From an uncultured SAR86 cluster bacterium (GTDB lineage: Bacteria > Pseudomonadota > Gammaproteobacteria > Magnimaribacterales > D2472), in contig CACJJI010000002.1 in NCBI GenBank assembly GCA_902593675.1, positions 1 through 64,000 on the forward strand: a DNA stretch of 64,000 nt, in the 5' to 3' direction. Under the pieces are notes generated by a model. The model made no database searches. It worked only from the letters and a program-made list of their open reading frames with translations, and had not been told where the DNA came from. Within the stretch, counting starts at the first letter, position 1, and every line of letters begins with the position of its first letter. The translations under genes were made by a program, and so were the position numbers. Positions 42,464 through 50,545 of this stretch are shown piece after piece.

Positions 42464-43258
42464 TTAATTACTCTCCTGATAGATGTTATTTAAAGTTTGA
42501 CTGAGCCTAATTGCTCCTAAAGCAATTCTCTCATGGACAGTTTGAAAGTGACTTTCCATGTATCTATTTGTAACAAGCTTTAACTCATTGTTGCGGTAAC
42601 CTACAGATTTTTGCATTGCAATATCCCGACTTTCTTGAGCCCAAGATTCAAATTCCAAAGACTGAGGGTGGTTTAAAAATTCATATATTTTCTTAGAAAC
42701 ATTTTTCAACAGATATTCTTCGCCATGCAAAGAATCCATATGCTCAATAATCTCCCCATCCCAAACACTATGCATATTAGTTTCAGTGCCATCAGGTAGT
42801 ATAAGTTTATGGTCATTGCCTCCTCTATCTTCAGGAAAGCCTACATGCATGGGCTGATGAGCATCTCCAACAAAATGCCCTATAAACCAAAGAGCCTCGG
42901 CTCTGTCACGAAATGGTTCAGTGAAATTGGTTAAAACCTTCATTTGTTTATGGAAAGCATAAATCAGACATCCATTTTTTGGGCATGTGGCCTTATATGT
43001 GTTTTGCTCTGAGTCAGGTAAATTGATGTAATGCCATGATCTGGTATCTTTTCTATCTTCATTTTTAACCCAATCAGGCCAAAGACAGGCAACTCCAAAG
43101 GATCCATGCTCCTCAATCAATGGGTCCAATGATTTTTTTGCTTCAGGTGTAAGTAATTTATAAGCTTCATCACACACCATTTGATGACCCTTATCCCACC
43201 ATCCATTGGCTTCAAATGAAAAAATAAACAACAATGAAAGAAAGAAATGTTTAATCAT
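42464..43258 (-). CDS. Exported S1/P1-type nuclease
   Basis: Zinc-dependent single-strand nuclease/3'-nucleotidase. Signal peptide KHFFLSLLFIFSFEANG leads to a mature N-terminal tryptophan (WWDKGHQMVCDEA), which in this family coordinates zinc; SWHYINLPD and FIGHFVGDAHQPMHVG plus GNDHK supply further histidine and aspartate ligands. 264 residues is standard. It probably releases nucleosides and phosphate from environmental nucleic acids in the periplasm. It is followed in frame by the patatin gene and preceded 2 bases away by the beta-lactamase-fold hydrolase. Confidence 0.9.
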   Translation of the reverse strand: MIKHFFLSLLFIFSFEANGWWDKGHQMVCDEAYKLLTPEAKKSLDPLIEEHGSFGVACLWPDWVKNEDRKDTRSWHYINLPDSEQNTYKATCPKNGCLIYAFHKQMKVLTNFTEPFRDRAEALWFIGHFVGDAHQPMHVGFPEDRGGNDHKLILPDGTETNMHSVWDGEIIEHMDSLHGEEYLLKNVSKKIYEFLNHPQSLEFESWAQESRDIAMQKSVGYRNNELKLVTNRYMESHFQTVHERIALGAIRLSQTLNNIYQESN

Positions 43259-43260
43259 TT

Positions 43261-44466
43261 TTATGGAGTATGAATCACAGCTGCAGCAATAGCTCTAAAC
43301 ATTGCAACATGTGCATCTTTGGAGTACTGGCGCTCTTGGTTGAATTTATAATTTGATGAAGTTTTAGCAATTACTACATCAGTCACCGGATCAATATAAA
43401 TGTACTGATTATAAATTCCTGAAGCCAAATAATCAGAAGAGGGAAAACCAGGAACCCACCATTGATAACCATAACCCCATGGACTTGAAGACATATCATT
43501 TTCACCTGGTTGAAGATGAGGTCCGTCAGGTTTATGAGAGGCATGAACCCATTCTTCTGGAACTATTTGTTGATTACCCCATTTTCCATTATTCAGATAC
43601 AGTTGGCCAAATTTTGCATAATCTCGCAATGTAGCATTCAACCCACCTAGGGCCCATGCAGCCCCAGTATCATCAACCATGTAATATGCATCGTGCTCCA
43701 TGCCGATTTTAGTCCAAATTTTTTCCTGAAGATTCTTTGCAACTGTTTGTCCTGTCACCTCCTCTAGGAGCATTGCTAACATTTGGGTATCAATGCTTAC
43801 ATAGTGATTAAACGTGCCAGGCTCCTTTCCATTTTTTAAATCCTTAGCAAAATCTCGCATTGATGTGCCTTGAGCTAAAGCTCGGGCAAATTTATTTATA
43901 TCTGAGTTATAGTCTCCATAATCCTCATTAAATATAATCCCGGACGACATTTGCAAAATATCCTTAATTGGTACATTTTCATATCCTGTATTTTTAAAAT
44001 CACCTAGATACTTAGTAATTGGGTCATTTAAGTCCGCAATAAGACCATCATGGTAGGCAATTCCAATTAATGCTGAAAGAAATGACTTAGCAACTGACCA
44101 AGATATATGAGGCTGATCTTTTGAATTGCCTTGCCAATAATTTTCATAGAGCAAATCACCTTTGTGCAAAACAATCAAGCCATCTGTTCTAAAGTAATCT
44201 AATGCTTCAACCATATCGTAATCTTTCCCGTCCATTGAATAGGATGGAGGAAGTTCAAAGTCTCTAGTTTGAAAAATATGAGGTTTGCCTGAAGATTTAA
44301 TAGGAGTGGTTGGAAAAATTTTATCCATATTGATAAAATTTTTGACAATCTTATCCTCGTCAAATAAATGCACAACGTTATAGACCCTTAATGCTTTGGG
44401 AATATAAATAATGGCAGCGAAAAAAATAGCTACAAAAATCCCAATTAAAATTTTATTTAACATCAT
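43261..44466 (-). CDS. Class C beta-lactamase-fold serine hydrolase
   Basis: 401 residues with an N-terminal membrane anchor (LIGIFVAIFFAAIIYIP). The catalytic S-x-x-K is in ISWSVAKSFLSALIG, and the Y-x-S/N-like element is in FNHYVSIDTQML. The sequence resembles the EstB/6-aminohexanoate-hydrolase-like family rather than true AmpC, so an esterase or peptidase role is more likely than resistance. It lies 3 bases downstream of the SDR gene and upstream of the nuclease, in a run of close same-strand genes. Confidence 0.88.
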   Translation of the reverse strand: MMLNKILIGIFVAIFFAAIIYIPKALRVYNVVHLFDEDKIVKNFINMDKIFPTTPIKSSGKPHIFQTRDFELPPSYSMDGKDYDMVEALDYFRTDGLIVLHKGDLLYENYWQGNSKDQPHISWSVAKSFLSALIGIAYHDGLIADLNDPITKYLGDFKNTGYENVPIKDILQMSSGIIFNEDYGDYNSDINKFARALAQGTSMRDFAKDLKNGKEPGTFNHYVSIDTQMLAMLLEEVTGQTVAKNLQEKIWTKIGMEHDAYYMVDDTGAAWALGGLNATLRDYAKFGQLYLNNGKWGNQQIVPEEWVHASHKPDGPHLQPGENDMSSSPWGYGYQWWVPGFPSSDYLASGIYNQYIYIDPVTDVVIAKTSSNYKFNQERQYSKDAHVAMFRAIAAAVIHTP

Positions 44467-44469
44467 TAA

Positions 44470-45315
44470 TTATTGAAACATTGACTGTTCAAATGCTTGA
44501 AGATATTCATCAGAGATTTCTTCTAGCTGACGTTTATATCCTTTGTGAGTAAAGATATAAAAATCTTTATTTTCAATTCCAGCAAAAATTGCTTGTGCTG
44601 CCTCAAGAGGAGATATTGGAAAAGTATTTTGCGCATCCTCGGCTGCAACTTCTAACAGTGCTTTGGGATCATGCTCTGAATTTTTTGCTGCTGATTTGAC
44701 CTCCTGATTTGAAGAATCATCATATGTGCTATTTACAATATTGGTTGTTACCTCTCCAGGGCAAACAATACTGACATCAATATTTGAACCAGTTAATTCA
44801 GCCCTCAAAGATGTCATCAATCCTCGGATGCCAAATTTAGAAGCTGAATAAAGCCCTAACATTGGATAGGCTATAAAGCCTGAGGTAGAACAAGTCGCGA
44901 TGATATGACCTTCCTCACTAGAAGACTGCATTTTTGGCAAAAAAGCATGCACCCCATTAAAACAACCGCCTAAATTAATGTTAATCAGCCAGTCGTACAT
45001 CTCACGATTGACCTGACTTAAAGGAGCTGGCCCTAGTACTCCAGCATTATTAAAAAGTAGGTGGCAATTTTGAAAGGTTTCAAAAGTTTGACTTGCTAGG
45101 TTTTCAACTTCATCTAAATTACTTACATCAGTAACTCTGGCTATAGCCTCAACACCTTTGCTTTTTACCAAATCAAGAGTTTCATTTAGCCCCTTTTCAT
45201 CCACATCAGCTAAAACTAATTGCATTTTATAAGTAGCTGAAATTTCAGCGATACCCCGACCTATGCCACTGCCCGCACCGGTTATTACAGCTACCTTGTT
45301 TTCAAAATTTTTCAT
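44470..45315 (-). CDS. Short-chain dehydrogenase/reductase
   Basis: 281 residues of the classical SDR family: TGAGSGIGRG nucleotide-binding motif, LLFNNAGVLGPAP, IATCSTSGF catalytic serine, and YSASKFGIRG with the tyrosine-lysine pair. The acidic residue in LVLADVDEKGL after the second strand favours NAD(H) over NADP(H). The C-terminal ~40 residues (FAGIENKDFYIFTHKGYKRQ) occur in many SDRs of unclear substrate. Substrate unknown. Confidence 0.92.
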   Translation of the reverse strand: MKNFENKVAVITGAGSGIGRGIAEISATYKMQLVLADVDEKGLNETLDLVKSKGVEAIARVTDVSNLDEVENLASQTFETFQNCHLLFNNAGVLGPAPLSQVNREMYDWLININLGGCFNGVHAFLPKMQSSSEEGHIIATCSTSGFIAYPMLGLYSASKFGIRGLMTSLRAELTGSNIDVSIVCPGEVTTNIVNSTYDDSSNQEVKSAAKNSEHDPKALLEVAAEDAQNTFPISPLEAAQAIFAGIENKDFYIFTHKGYKRQLEEISDEYLQAFEQSMFQ

Positions 45316-45367
45316 TTATCCCCCGCATTAAAATGCATAATCAAAGATTATCTTAACTTAAATGTTA

Positions 45368-46276
45368 TTAAAAATATTTAACTAAAAAATATGCGGAAGG
45401 GATGACAAGAGCCCATAACATAAGTGCTAATACTAATGGTTTGCCGCTTATCGAATTGAGCTCATTAGGATCAAATTGACTGCCAATACAAAATAAACCA
45501 AATAATAGAAAAGCCTGGCTAGATATTTGGAGAATATTGATCATCTGCTCATTAAAAGTAAACACGGTATTAGCAGCAATAGCTAAAATAAAAAATAGTA
45601 TAAATCTAGGAAATTTCGTTGCTTGAGCACGCTTATTAAAAATCCAATTTGTAATGAGTATTAATGGTATGAGCCATATAGTTCTTCCTAATTTTAATGT
45701 GGCTGCAACTTCAGCAGACTCATTGCTAAAAGTTAGAGCTGAACCAATCACTGAGCCTGTATCATGAATGGCAAGCGCAGCCCATGCGCCAAACTCAAAA
45801 TTATTCATTTCTAAATAATTACCAACAAGAGGAAATACAATAATTGCAACAGCATTTAATAAAAAAATAATAGTCATTGCGATCAGTAACTCTTGGGGTT
45901 TTGCCTTTATGATTGGCGCAACAGCTGCCATAGCAGTTCCTCCACAAATAGCTGCTCCTGATGAGAGTAGAAATGCCACTCGATGATGAATTCCAAGAAG
46001 CTTACCAAGCATCAGCCCTACAACAAATGAAGCAATTACAAAAAGCGCAATCCAAGGTAAATATACTGAGCTAACAGCTAATGCATATGGCAAACTAATC
46101 GTTGCTCCTAATAAGACAATACCAATCTGCAATGGCATAGTCCCAACACGCCGCGTAATAAATGTTGTTGGAGGCTTTAAAAAGTATGCAAAAAGGATCC
46201 CAGCAAATATAGATAAAGCCGCGTTACCTATATAGAGAGAAGCTAAAACAAGAAATGCAAATGTAAAATAAAGCAT
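45368..46276 (-). CDS. YeiH-family (UPF0324) putative sulfate exporter
   Basis: Ten or so hydrophobic segments over 302 residues, with LQIGIVLLGATISLP, SSGAAICGGTAMAAVAP and WAALAIHDTGSVIGSALTF as family motifs. The family is annotated as sulfate exporters on limited evidence. The ATG at 46276 is preferred over an adjacent TTG codon upstream; GGGAA precedes it. The protein is shorter than E. coli YeiH (~349), mainly at the N-terminus. It is preceded by typA at 46364 on the same strand. Confidence 0.85.
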   Translation of the reverse strand: MLYFTFAFLVLASLYIGNAALSIFAGILFAYFLKPPTTFITRRVGTMPLQIGIVLLGATISLPYALAVSSVYLPWIALFVIASFVVGLMLGKLLGIHHRVAFLLSSGAAICGGTAMAAVAPIIKAKPQELLIAMTIIFLLNAVAIIVFPLVGNYLEMNNFEFGAWAALAIHDTGSVIGSALTFSNESAEVAATLKLGRTIWLIPLILITNWIFNKRAQATKFPRFILFFILAIAANTVFTFNEQMINILQISSQAFLLFGLFCIGSQFDPNELNSISGKPLVLALMLWALVIPSAYFLVKYF

Positions 46277-46363
46277 CAAAGATTCCCGGTGGCTCAGTAA
46301 GTTATTTACTTCTAATATTACGGGTTATTGAGCTAAAGAGACAGTCTTTGATAGAGAGTTATT

Positions 46364-48148
46364 TTATCTAATAATTTTTTTTCTTAATCTAATGCTTGCT
46401 GGAGTAACCTCAACCAGCTCGTCATCCTCAATAAACTCTAGCGCTTGCTCCAGAGTATGTTGAATGTGTGGAGTTAAAATGAGATTCTCGTCTGTACCAG
46501 CTGCTCTAATATTAGTTAATTGCTTTGCCTTGGTTGGATTAACGGGTAAATCATTATCCCTAGAATGCAATCCGACTATTTGACCTTTGTATATTTCAAG
46601 CCCATGACCAACAAACATACGGCCTCTATTTTGAAGATTAAACAATGCATAGGCTAAAGTTTTGCCAGTAATCATTGAGACCATTACACCATTTTGGCGA
46701 GTAGCAATCTCACCCTTTTTAGCTAATCCATAATGATCAAAAACACTGGTTAAAATTCCACTACCACTGGTTAAAGTAAGAAATTGTGAACGGAAACCAA
46801 TAAGGCCCCTTGATGGAGCCATGAATTCAAGACGCATTCGACCATTTTCTGTTATCACAAGTGATTGTAAATCCGCTTTTCTGTTACCCATCTCTTCCAT
46901 TATTGCTCCTTGATGTTCTTCTTGAATATCAATTACAACAACTTCATATGGCTCATGAATTTCTTCTCCAACCTCTTTTTGAATAACCTGGGGTTTAGAA
47001 ACAGCTAATTCATAATTTTCCCTGCGCATAGTTTCAATCAACACTGAGAGATGTAATTCGCCTCGTCCTGAAACTTTAAACTGATCAGGGCTTTCACCCT
47101 CTTCAACCCTCAAAGCAACATTGTGCATTAGCTCTTGATTCAATCGATCTTTAATGTTTCTCGAAGTTACGTATTTGCCTTCTTTCCCACAAAAAGGAGA
47201 ATCATTGACCTGAAAGACCATACTTACTGTTGGCTCATCAACAGATAATTCTGGCAAAGGGTTGATATGCTCAGGATCACACAAAGTGTCAGAGATATTT
47301 AATGCTTCTACTCCTGTGATGCAAACAATATCACCTGCTTTTGCTTCTTCTGTTTCAACTCTTTCAAGCCCATGATGCCCAAGCACTTGAAGAATTTTAG
47401 CTTTTCGCTCAACTCTATCTTTATTAACTACAACCACGCGATCATTTGGTTTAACTATCCCCCCTGTAATTCTGCCAATGCCTATAACTCCAACATAGCT
47501 ATTACTGTCCAAAGCTGAAATCTGCATCCGAAATGGGGCATTTTGATCAACATCTGGAGCATTAACTTTTTCAGTAATCATGTCCAATAAAGGCGTCATA
47601 TCTTCGGCTAACTCATCTGGCTCATGCCCTGCTAATCCATTAATAGCTGAGGCATAAATAACAGAAAAATCTAACTGCTCATCAGTTGCTCCAAGATTAT
47701 CAAATAACTCAAATACTTGATCGAGGACCCAATGAGGTCTTGCTTCTGGACGATCGACTTTATTAATTACTAAGATTGGATGCAATCCTTTTTCAAATGC
47801 CTTTTGGGTAACAAATCTAGTTTGGGGCATGGGCCCATCTACAGCATCAACCAACAGTAAAACTGAATCAACCATCGAAAGAACTCTTTCAACCTCTCCA
47901 CCAAAATCGGCATGCCCTGGGGTATCAACGATGTTAATTCTGTGATCTTTCCAATTAATGGCAGTATTTTTAGCGAGAATTGTAATACCCCTTTCCTTTT
48001 CTTGATCATTAGAATCCATGATCCTCTCAGTTGCCATATTTTTTCGATCCAAAGTGCCGGATTGCTGCAATAACTTATCAACTAAAGTCGTTTTTCCATG
48101 ATCAACATGGGCGATGATAGCAATGTTTCTAAGTTTTTCTTTATTCAT
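46364..48148 (-). CDS. typA: TypA/BipA translational GTPase
   Basis: Ribosome-associated GTPase involved in assembly and stress/cold adaptation. G1 [18 protein letters not shown]2 near ERGITI, G3 [17 protein letters not shown]4 [12 protein letters not shown], then the EF-G-like domains and the BipA-specific C-terminal domain ([40 protein letters not shown]). 594 residues matches the family. A short AT-rich leader lies upstream, followed by the divergent gene pair at 48824/48883. Confidence 0.97.
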   Translation of the reverse strand: MNKEKLRNIAIIAHVDHGKTTLVDKLLQQSGTLDRKNMATERIMDSNDQEKERGITILAKNTAINWKDHRINIVDTPGHADFGGEVERVLSMVDSVLLLVDAVDGPMPQTRFVTQKAFEKGLHPILVINKVDRPEARPHWVLDQVFELFDNLGATDEQLDFSVIYASAINGLAGHEPDELAEDMTPLLDMITEKVNAPDVDQNAPFRMQISALDSNSYVGVIGIGRITGGIVKPNDRVVVVNKDRVERKAKILQVLGHHGLERVETEEAKAGDIVCITGVEALNISDTLCDPEHINPLPELSVDEPTVSMVFQVNDSPFCGKEGKYVTSRNIKDRLNQELMHNVALRVEEGESPDQFKVSGRGELHLSVLIETMRRENYELAVSKPQVIQKEVGEEIHEPYEVVVIDIQEEHQGAIMEEMGNRKADLQSLVITENGRMRLEFMAPSRGLIGFRSQFLTLTSGSGILTSVFDHYGLAKKGEIATRQNGVMVSMITGKTLAYALFNLQNRGRMFVGHGLEIYKGQIVGLHSRDNDLPVNPTKAKQLTNIRAAGTDENLILTPHIQHTLEQALEFIEDDELVEVTPASIRLRKKIIR

Positions 48149-48236
48149 GATGAGCGTAATTGAGGGGATTATACGAGAATATAAAAAAAGAAATACCCCG
48201 CTTGATTACTTATTTTTAAGGATTCATTTACCCTGA

Positions 48237-48824
48237 CTAAATATGTTTTCCTGGATTCCAGGCTATACCGTTCAACAGATCATTGCCTGAATTTATTGCA
48301 TTTTCTTCCAAAGATGTTGCCATAACATCATTCCATCTATTTAAATAACCAAACAATGCAATGACACCCATGATTTCAACAATATCATCATCGGACCAAT
48401 ATAAATGTAATTGCTGTTCAGTTTCCTTGGCTACATTTACAGGAACCATGCTGGCCTCTTGCGAGAACTGTAAAGCTGCTTTTTCAGCATCTGTAAAAAA
48501 ATCTTGATTCTTAAAATCCCAAACATGCTCAAGTCTCTCAGATGTCGAACCATATCGCTCTGCAGCTCTAATAGTATGTGCCTGACAATATCTGCATCCA
48601 GCAGTATTACTGCTCACAAAGGCAATTAAGCGTTTGAATTCTGAGGTTAACTGACCATGGTTCTCCATTACAGCCATGTTTAGCTCTATAAATGCTTTTG
48701 CAATGCTTGGTCTTCTTTGCATGGTTAGAACAGAGTTTGGGCAAAAGCCCAACGTTTCATTAAAAAACTTTACTAATTCTTTAACACTTTGATCTGAAAT
48801 ATCTATTGGATTAACTAGCGGCAT
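48237..48824 (-). CDS. AhpD-like/carboxymuconolactone decarboxylase-family protein
   Basis: 195 residues, all-helical peroxidase-like fold. TAGCRYCQAHTIRAAERYG contains the C-x-x-C redox pair followed by histidine, the hallmark of the AhpD/CMD peroxidase-related group. EIMGVIALFGYLNRWND is the conserved C-terminal helix. It probably acts in peroxide or disulfide chemistry. It is divergent from the trans-sulfuration gene at 48883 across ~58 bases. Confidence 0.88.
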   Translation of the reverse strand: MPLVNPIDISDQSVKELVKFFNETLGFCPNSVLTMQRRPSIAKAFIELNMAVMENHGQLTSEFKRLIAFVSSNTAGCRYCQAHTIRAAERYGSTSERLEHVWDFKNQDFFTDAEKAALQFSQEASMVPVNVAKETEQQLHLYWSDDDIVEIMGVIALFGYLNRWNDVMATSLEENAINSGNDLLNGIAWNPGKHI

Positions 48825-48882
48825 TGAAAAACCATAACATAATTTACTTTTAAGGTCTGATGATTAATGCTTCAATAAATAC

Positions 48883-50037
48883 ATGAAAAAATTTAAAAAA
48901 GAAACTATTGCTGCCAAAACTGGGATTGGAACTGATGCACATCATGGATCAATTGTTCCTCCTATATATCTCTCCTCAAACTTTGAATACCAAGAACTTG
49001 GTAAAGAGCAAGAATATGAATATACAAGAGAAACAAATCCAAGCAGAGATCATTTAATCAATGCTTTAACACAACTTGAGAATGGTGTAGGCGGTGAAAT
49101 ACTAAGCTCAGGAATGGCAGCTATTAGTCTAGTAGCAAATATTTTAAATATTAATAGCAAAGTGATTCTTCCTCATGATTGTTATGGTGGAACACATAGA
49201 CTTTTTTCATCTTTGGCTAAAAAAGGAATACTAGATGCTTATTTTATCAATCAAGGTGAAGAATCCTTCTGCAAAAAAACTATTGCTGAAATTAATCCAG
49301 ACTTGATATGGGTAGAAACGCCATCGAATCCTTTATTACAGACTGTGGATATTAAAAAAATATCAAAAGAAGCTAAAGCATGTAACGCGCTGGTAGTAGT
49401 CGATAATACTTTTCTATCTCCATTTTTACAAAACCCACTTAAACTCGGCGCAGATATTGTCATGCATTCAACAACAAAATATATTAATGGTCATTCCGAT
49501 GTTATAGGTGGAGCATTAATAACAAATGATCATGAGATTTTATCGAAACTAAAGTTTTGGGCAAATGCTTTAGGCATTACCGGATCACCATTTGATAGTT
49601 ATTTAACTTTGAGGGGACTTAGAACTCTTGGTATTAGAATGGAGAAACATGAAAAAAATGCTACAGCAATTGTAGAGCTTATATCCACACATCCAAAGAT
49701 AAATAAGATTTATTATCCAGGCTTACCAAGTCACCCATCACATGCAATAGCAAAAAAACAACAAAATGGTTTTGGTGGAATGCTCAGCTTTGAAATATTG
49801 GGTGATTTAGAAGGAGTTAAAAATTTCATTGAAGGAATGAGCATTCTTCCCCTTGCAGCATCTCTTGGGGGGTTTGAGAGCCTTGTAAGTCATCCATACA
49901 CTATGACACATGGAAATCTTACTCCGGATCAAAAAAAAGAAATTGGTATATCAGAAAGTTTAATTAGAATTTCTGCGGGATTGGAAAACACCGAGGATCT
50001 TTTGAAGTCTGTGAATCGTGGATTAAATAAAATTTAG
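48883..50037 (+). CDS. metB: Trans-sulfuration PLP enzyme, probably cystathionine gamma-synthase
   Basis: 384 residues of the Cys/Met metabolism PLP family. EYTRETNPSRDHLINALTQLENG is the N-terminal substrate region, VETPSNPLLQTVDI and VVDNTFLSP hold the PLP ring contacts, and HSTTKYINGHSDVIGGALI has the Schiff-base lysine. SLGGFESLVSHPYTMTHG near the C-terminus fits gamma-synthase/beta-lyase types. The nearby frame of family members makes cystathionine gamma-synthase most likely, but cystathionine beta-lyase or O-acetylhomoserine sulfhydrylase cannot be excluded. Confidence 0.88.
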   Translation: MKKFKKETIAAKTGIGTDAHHGSIVPPIYLSSNFEYQELGKEQEYEYTRETNPSRDHLINALTQLENGVGGEILSSGMAAISLVANILNINSKVILPHDCYGGTHRLFSSLAKKGILDAYFINQGEESFCKKTIAEINPDLIWVETPSNPLLQTVDIKKISKEAKACNALVVVDNTFLSPFLQNPLKLGADIVMHSTTKYINGHSDVIGGALITNDHEILSKLKFWANALGITGSPFDSYLTLRGLRTLGIRMEKHEKNATAIVELISTHPKINKIYYPGLPSHPSHAIAKKQQNGFGGMLSFEILGDLEGVKNFIEGMSILPLAASLGGFESLVSHPYTMTHGNLTPDQKKEIGISESLIRISAGLENTEDLLKSVNRGLNKI

Positions 50038-50055
50038 TTAATTACAAATTTCAAA

Positions 50056-50367
50056 TCAATCTGAATCTTTTTTGATGCGATATTCGCTCTTAGAAACTTC
50101 ACTATCAACACAATCAAAATAACCAGATTGTTCAGGCGAATGATCATCAGGGACCACCGTGGCGCCATCTTTCTTCCTTACTATAGGTGGGCCCTGAGGT
50201 GCCATTCCTAAACATGAGGTCATGGCTGCGCCCATATAACCTTCAACGCCAAGGTGTGCATATGGGTTTTTTGCTTCTTGAAAAGGAGTTAATTCTTTGG
50301 TTTGGCATGCACTAAGACAAAATAATGCAAGGAAACTAAAAACTTTAAGAATAATTGAAAACTGCAT
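50056..50367 (-). CDS. Small lipoprotein, unknown function
   Basis: 103 residues with a lipoprotein signal peptide ending in LFCLSAC (cysteine 21), then a mature part with HLGVEGYMGAAMTSCLGMAPQGPPIV and a Pro/Asp-rich end; two further cysteines may form a disulfide. No named family is recognised. It is convergent with metB, with 18 bases between stops. Confidence 0.75.
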   Translation of the reverse strand: MQFSIILKVFSFLALFCLSACQTKELTPFQEAKNPYAHLGVEGYMGAAMTSCLGMAPQGPPIVRKKDGATVVPDDHSPEQSGYFDCVDSEVSKSEYRIKKDSD

Positions 50368-50521
50368 TTACTTGATATTAAAGAACTATATTTATAGCAC
50401 ATAAACTTTCCTGCTTAAAGGTAAAAAAATACTCAGATATTAAGTTGCATATTGTCAATTATATGTTTATTGTGAACTTAGAGATTCCTATAAGATAAGG
50501 ATTTTTCCTGTACCTTATAGC

Positions 50522-50544
50522 TAATTTGGAGGGGAGCCAAATTA
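50522..50544 (+). promoter_or_regulatory. Hairpin enclosing the Shine-Dalgarno of the oxidoreductase operon
   Basis: TAATTTGG (50522-50529) pairs perfectly with CCAAATTA (50537-50544); the 7-base loop AGGGGAG holds the ribosome-binding site, and the ATG at 50546 follows directly. Just upstream, CTATAAG (50488-50494) and CTTATAG (50514-50520) form a second dyad. The structure could hide or present the ribosome-binding site, for example in a temperature- or protein-dependent way. Confidence 0.55.
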
Positions 50545-50545
50545 T

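Noticed and set aside
43261-44466. Antibiotic-resistance beta-lactamase
   Set aside because: The S-x-x-K fold is shared with esterases and peptidases, and the sequence resembles that group more than AmpC; the context is general hydrolysis.
50448-50466. ATTGTCAATT upstream of the oxidoreductase operon as a fifth LacI-type operator
   Set aside because: Only one half-site matches; the opposite half (AGTTGCAT) does not fit the TTGAyA consensus.
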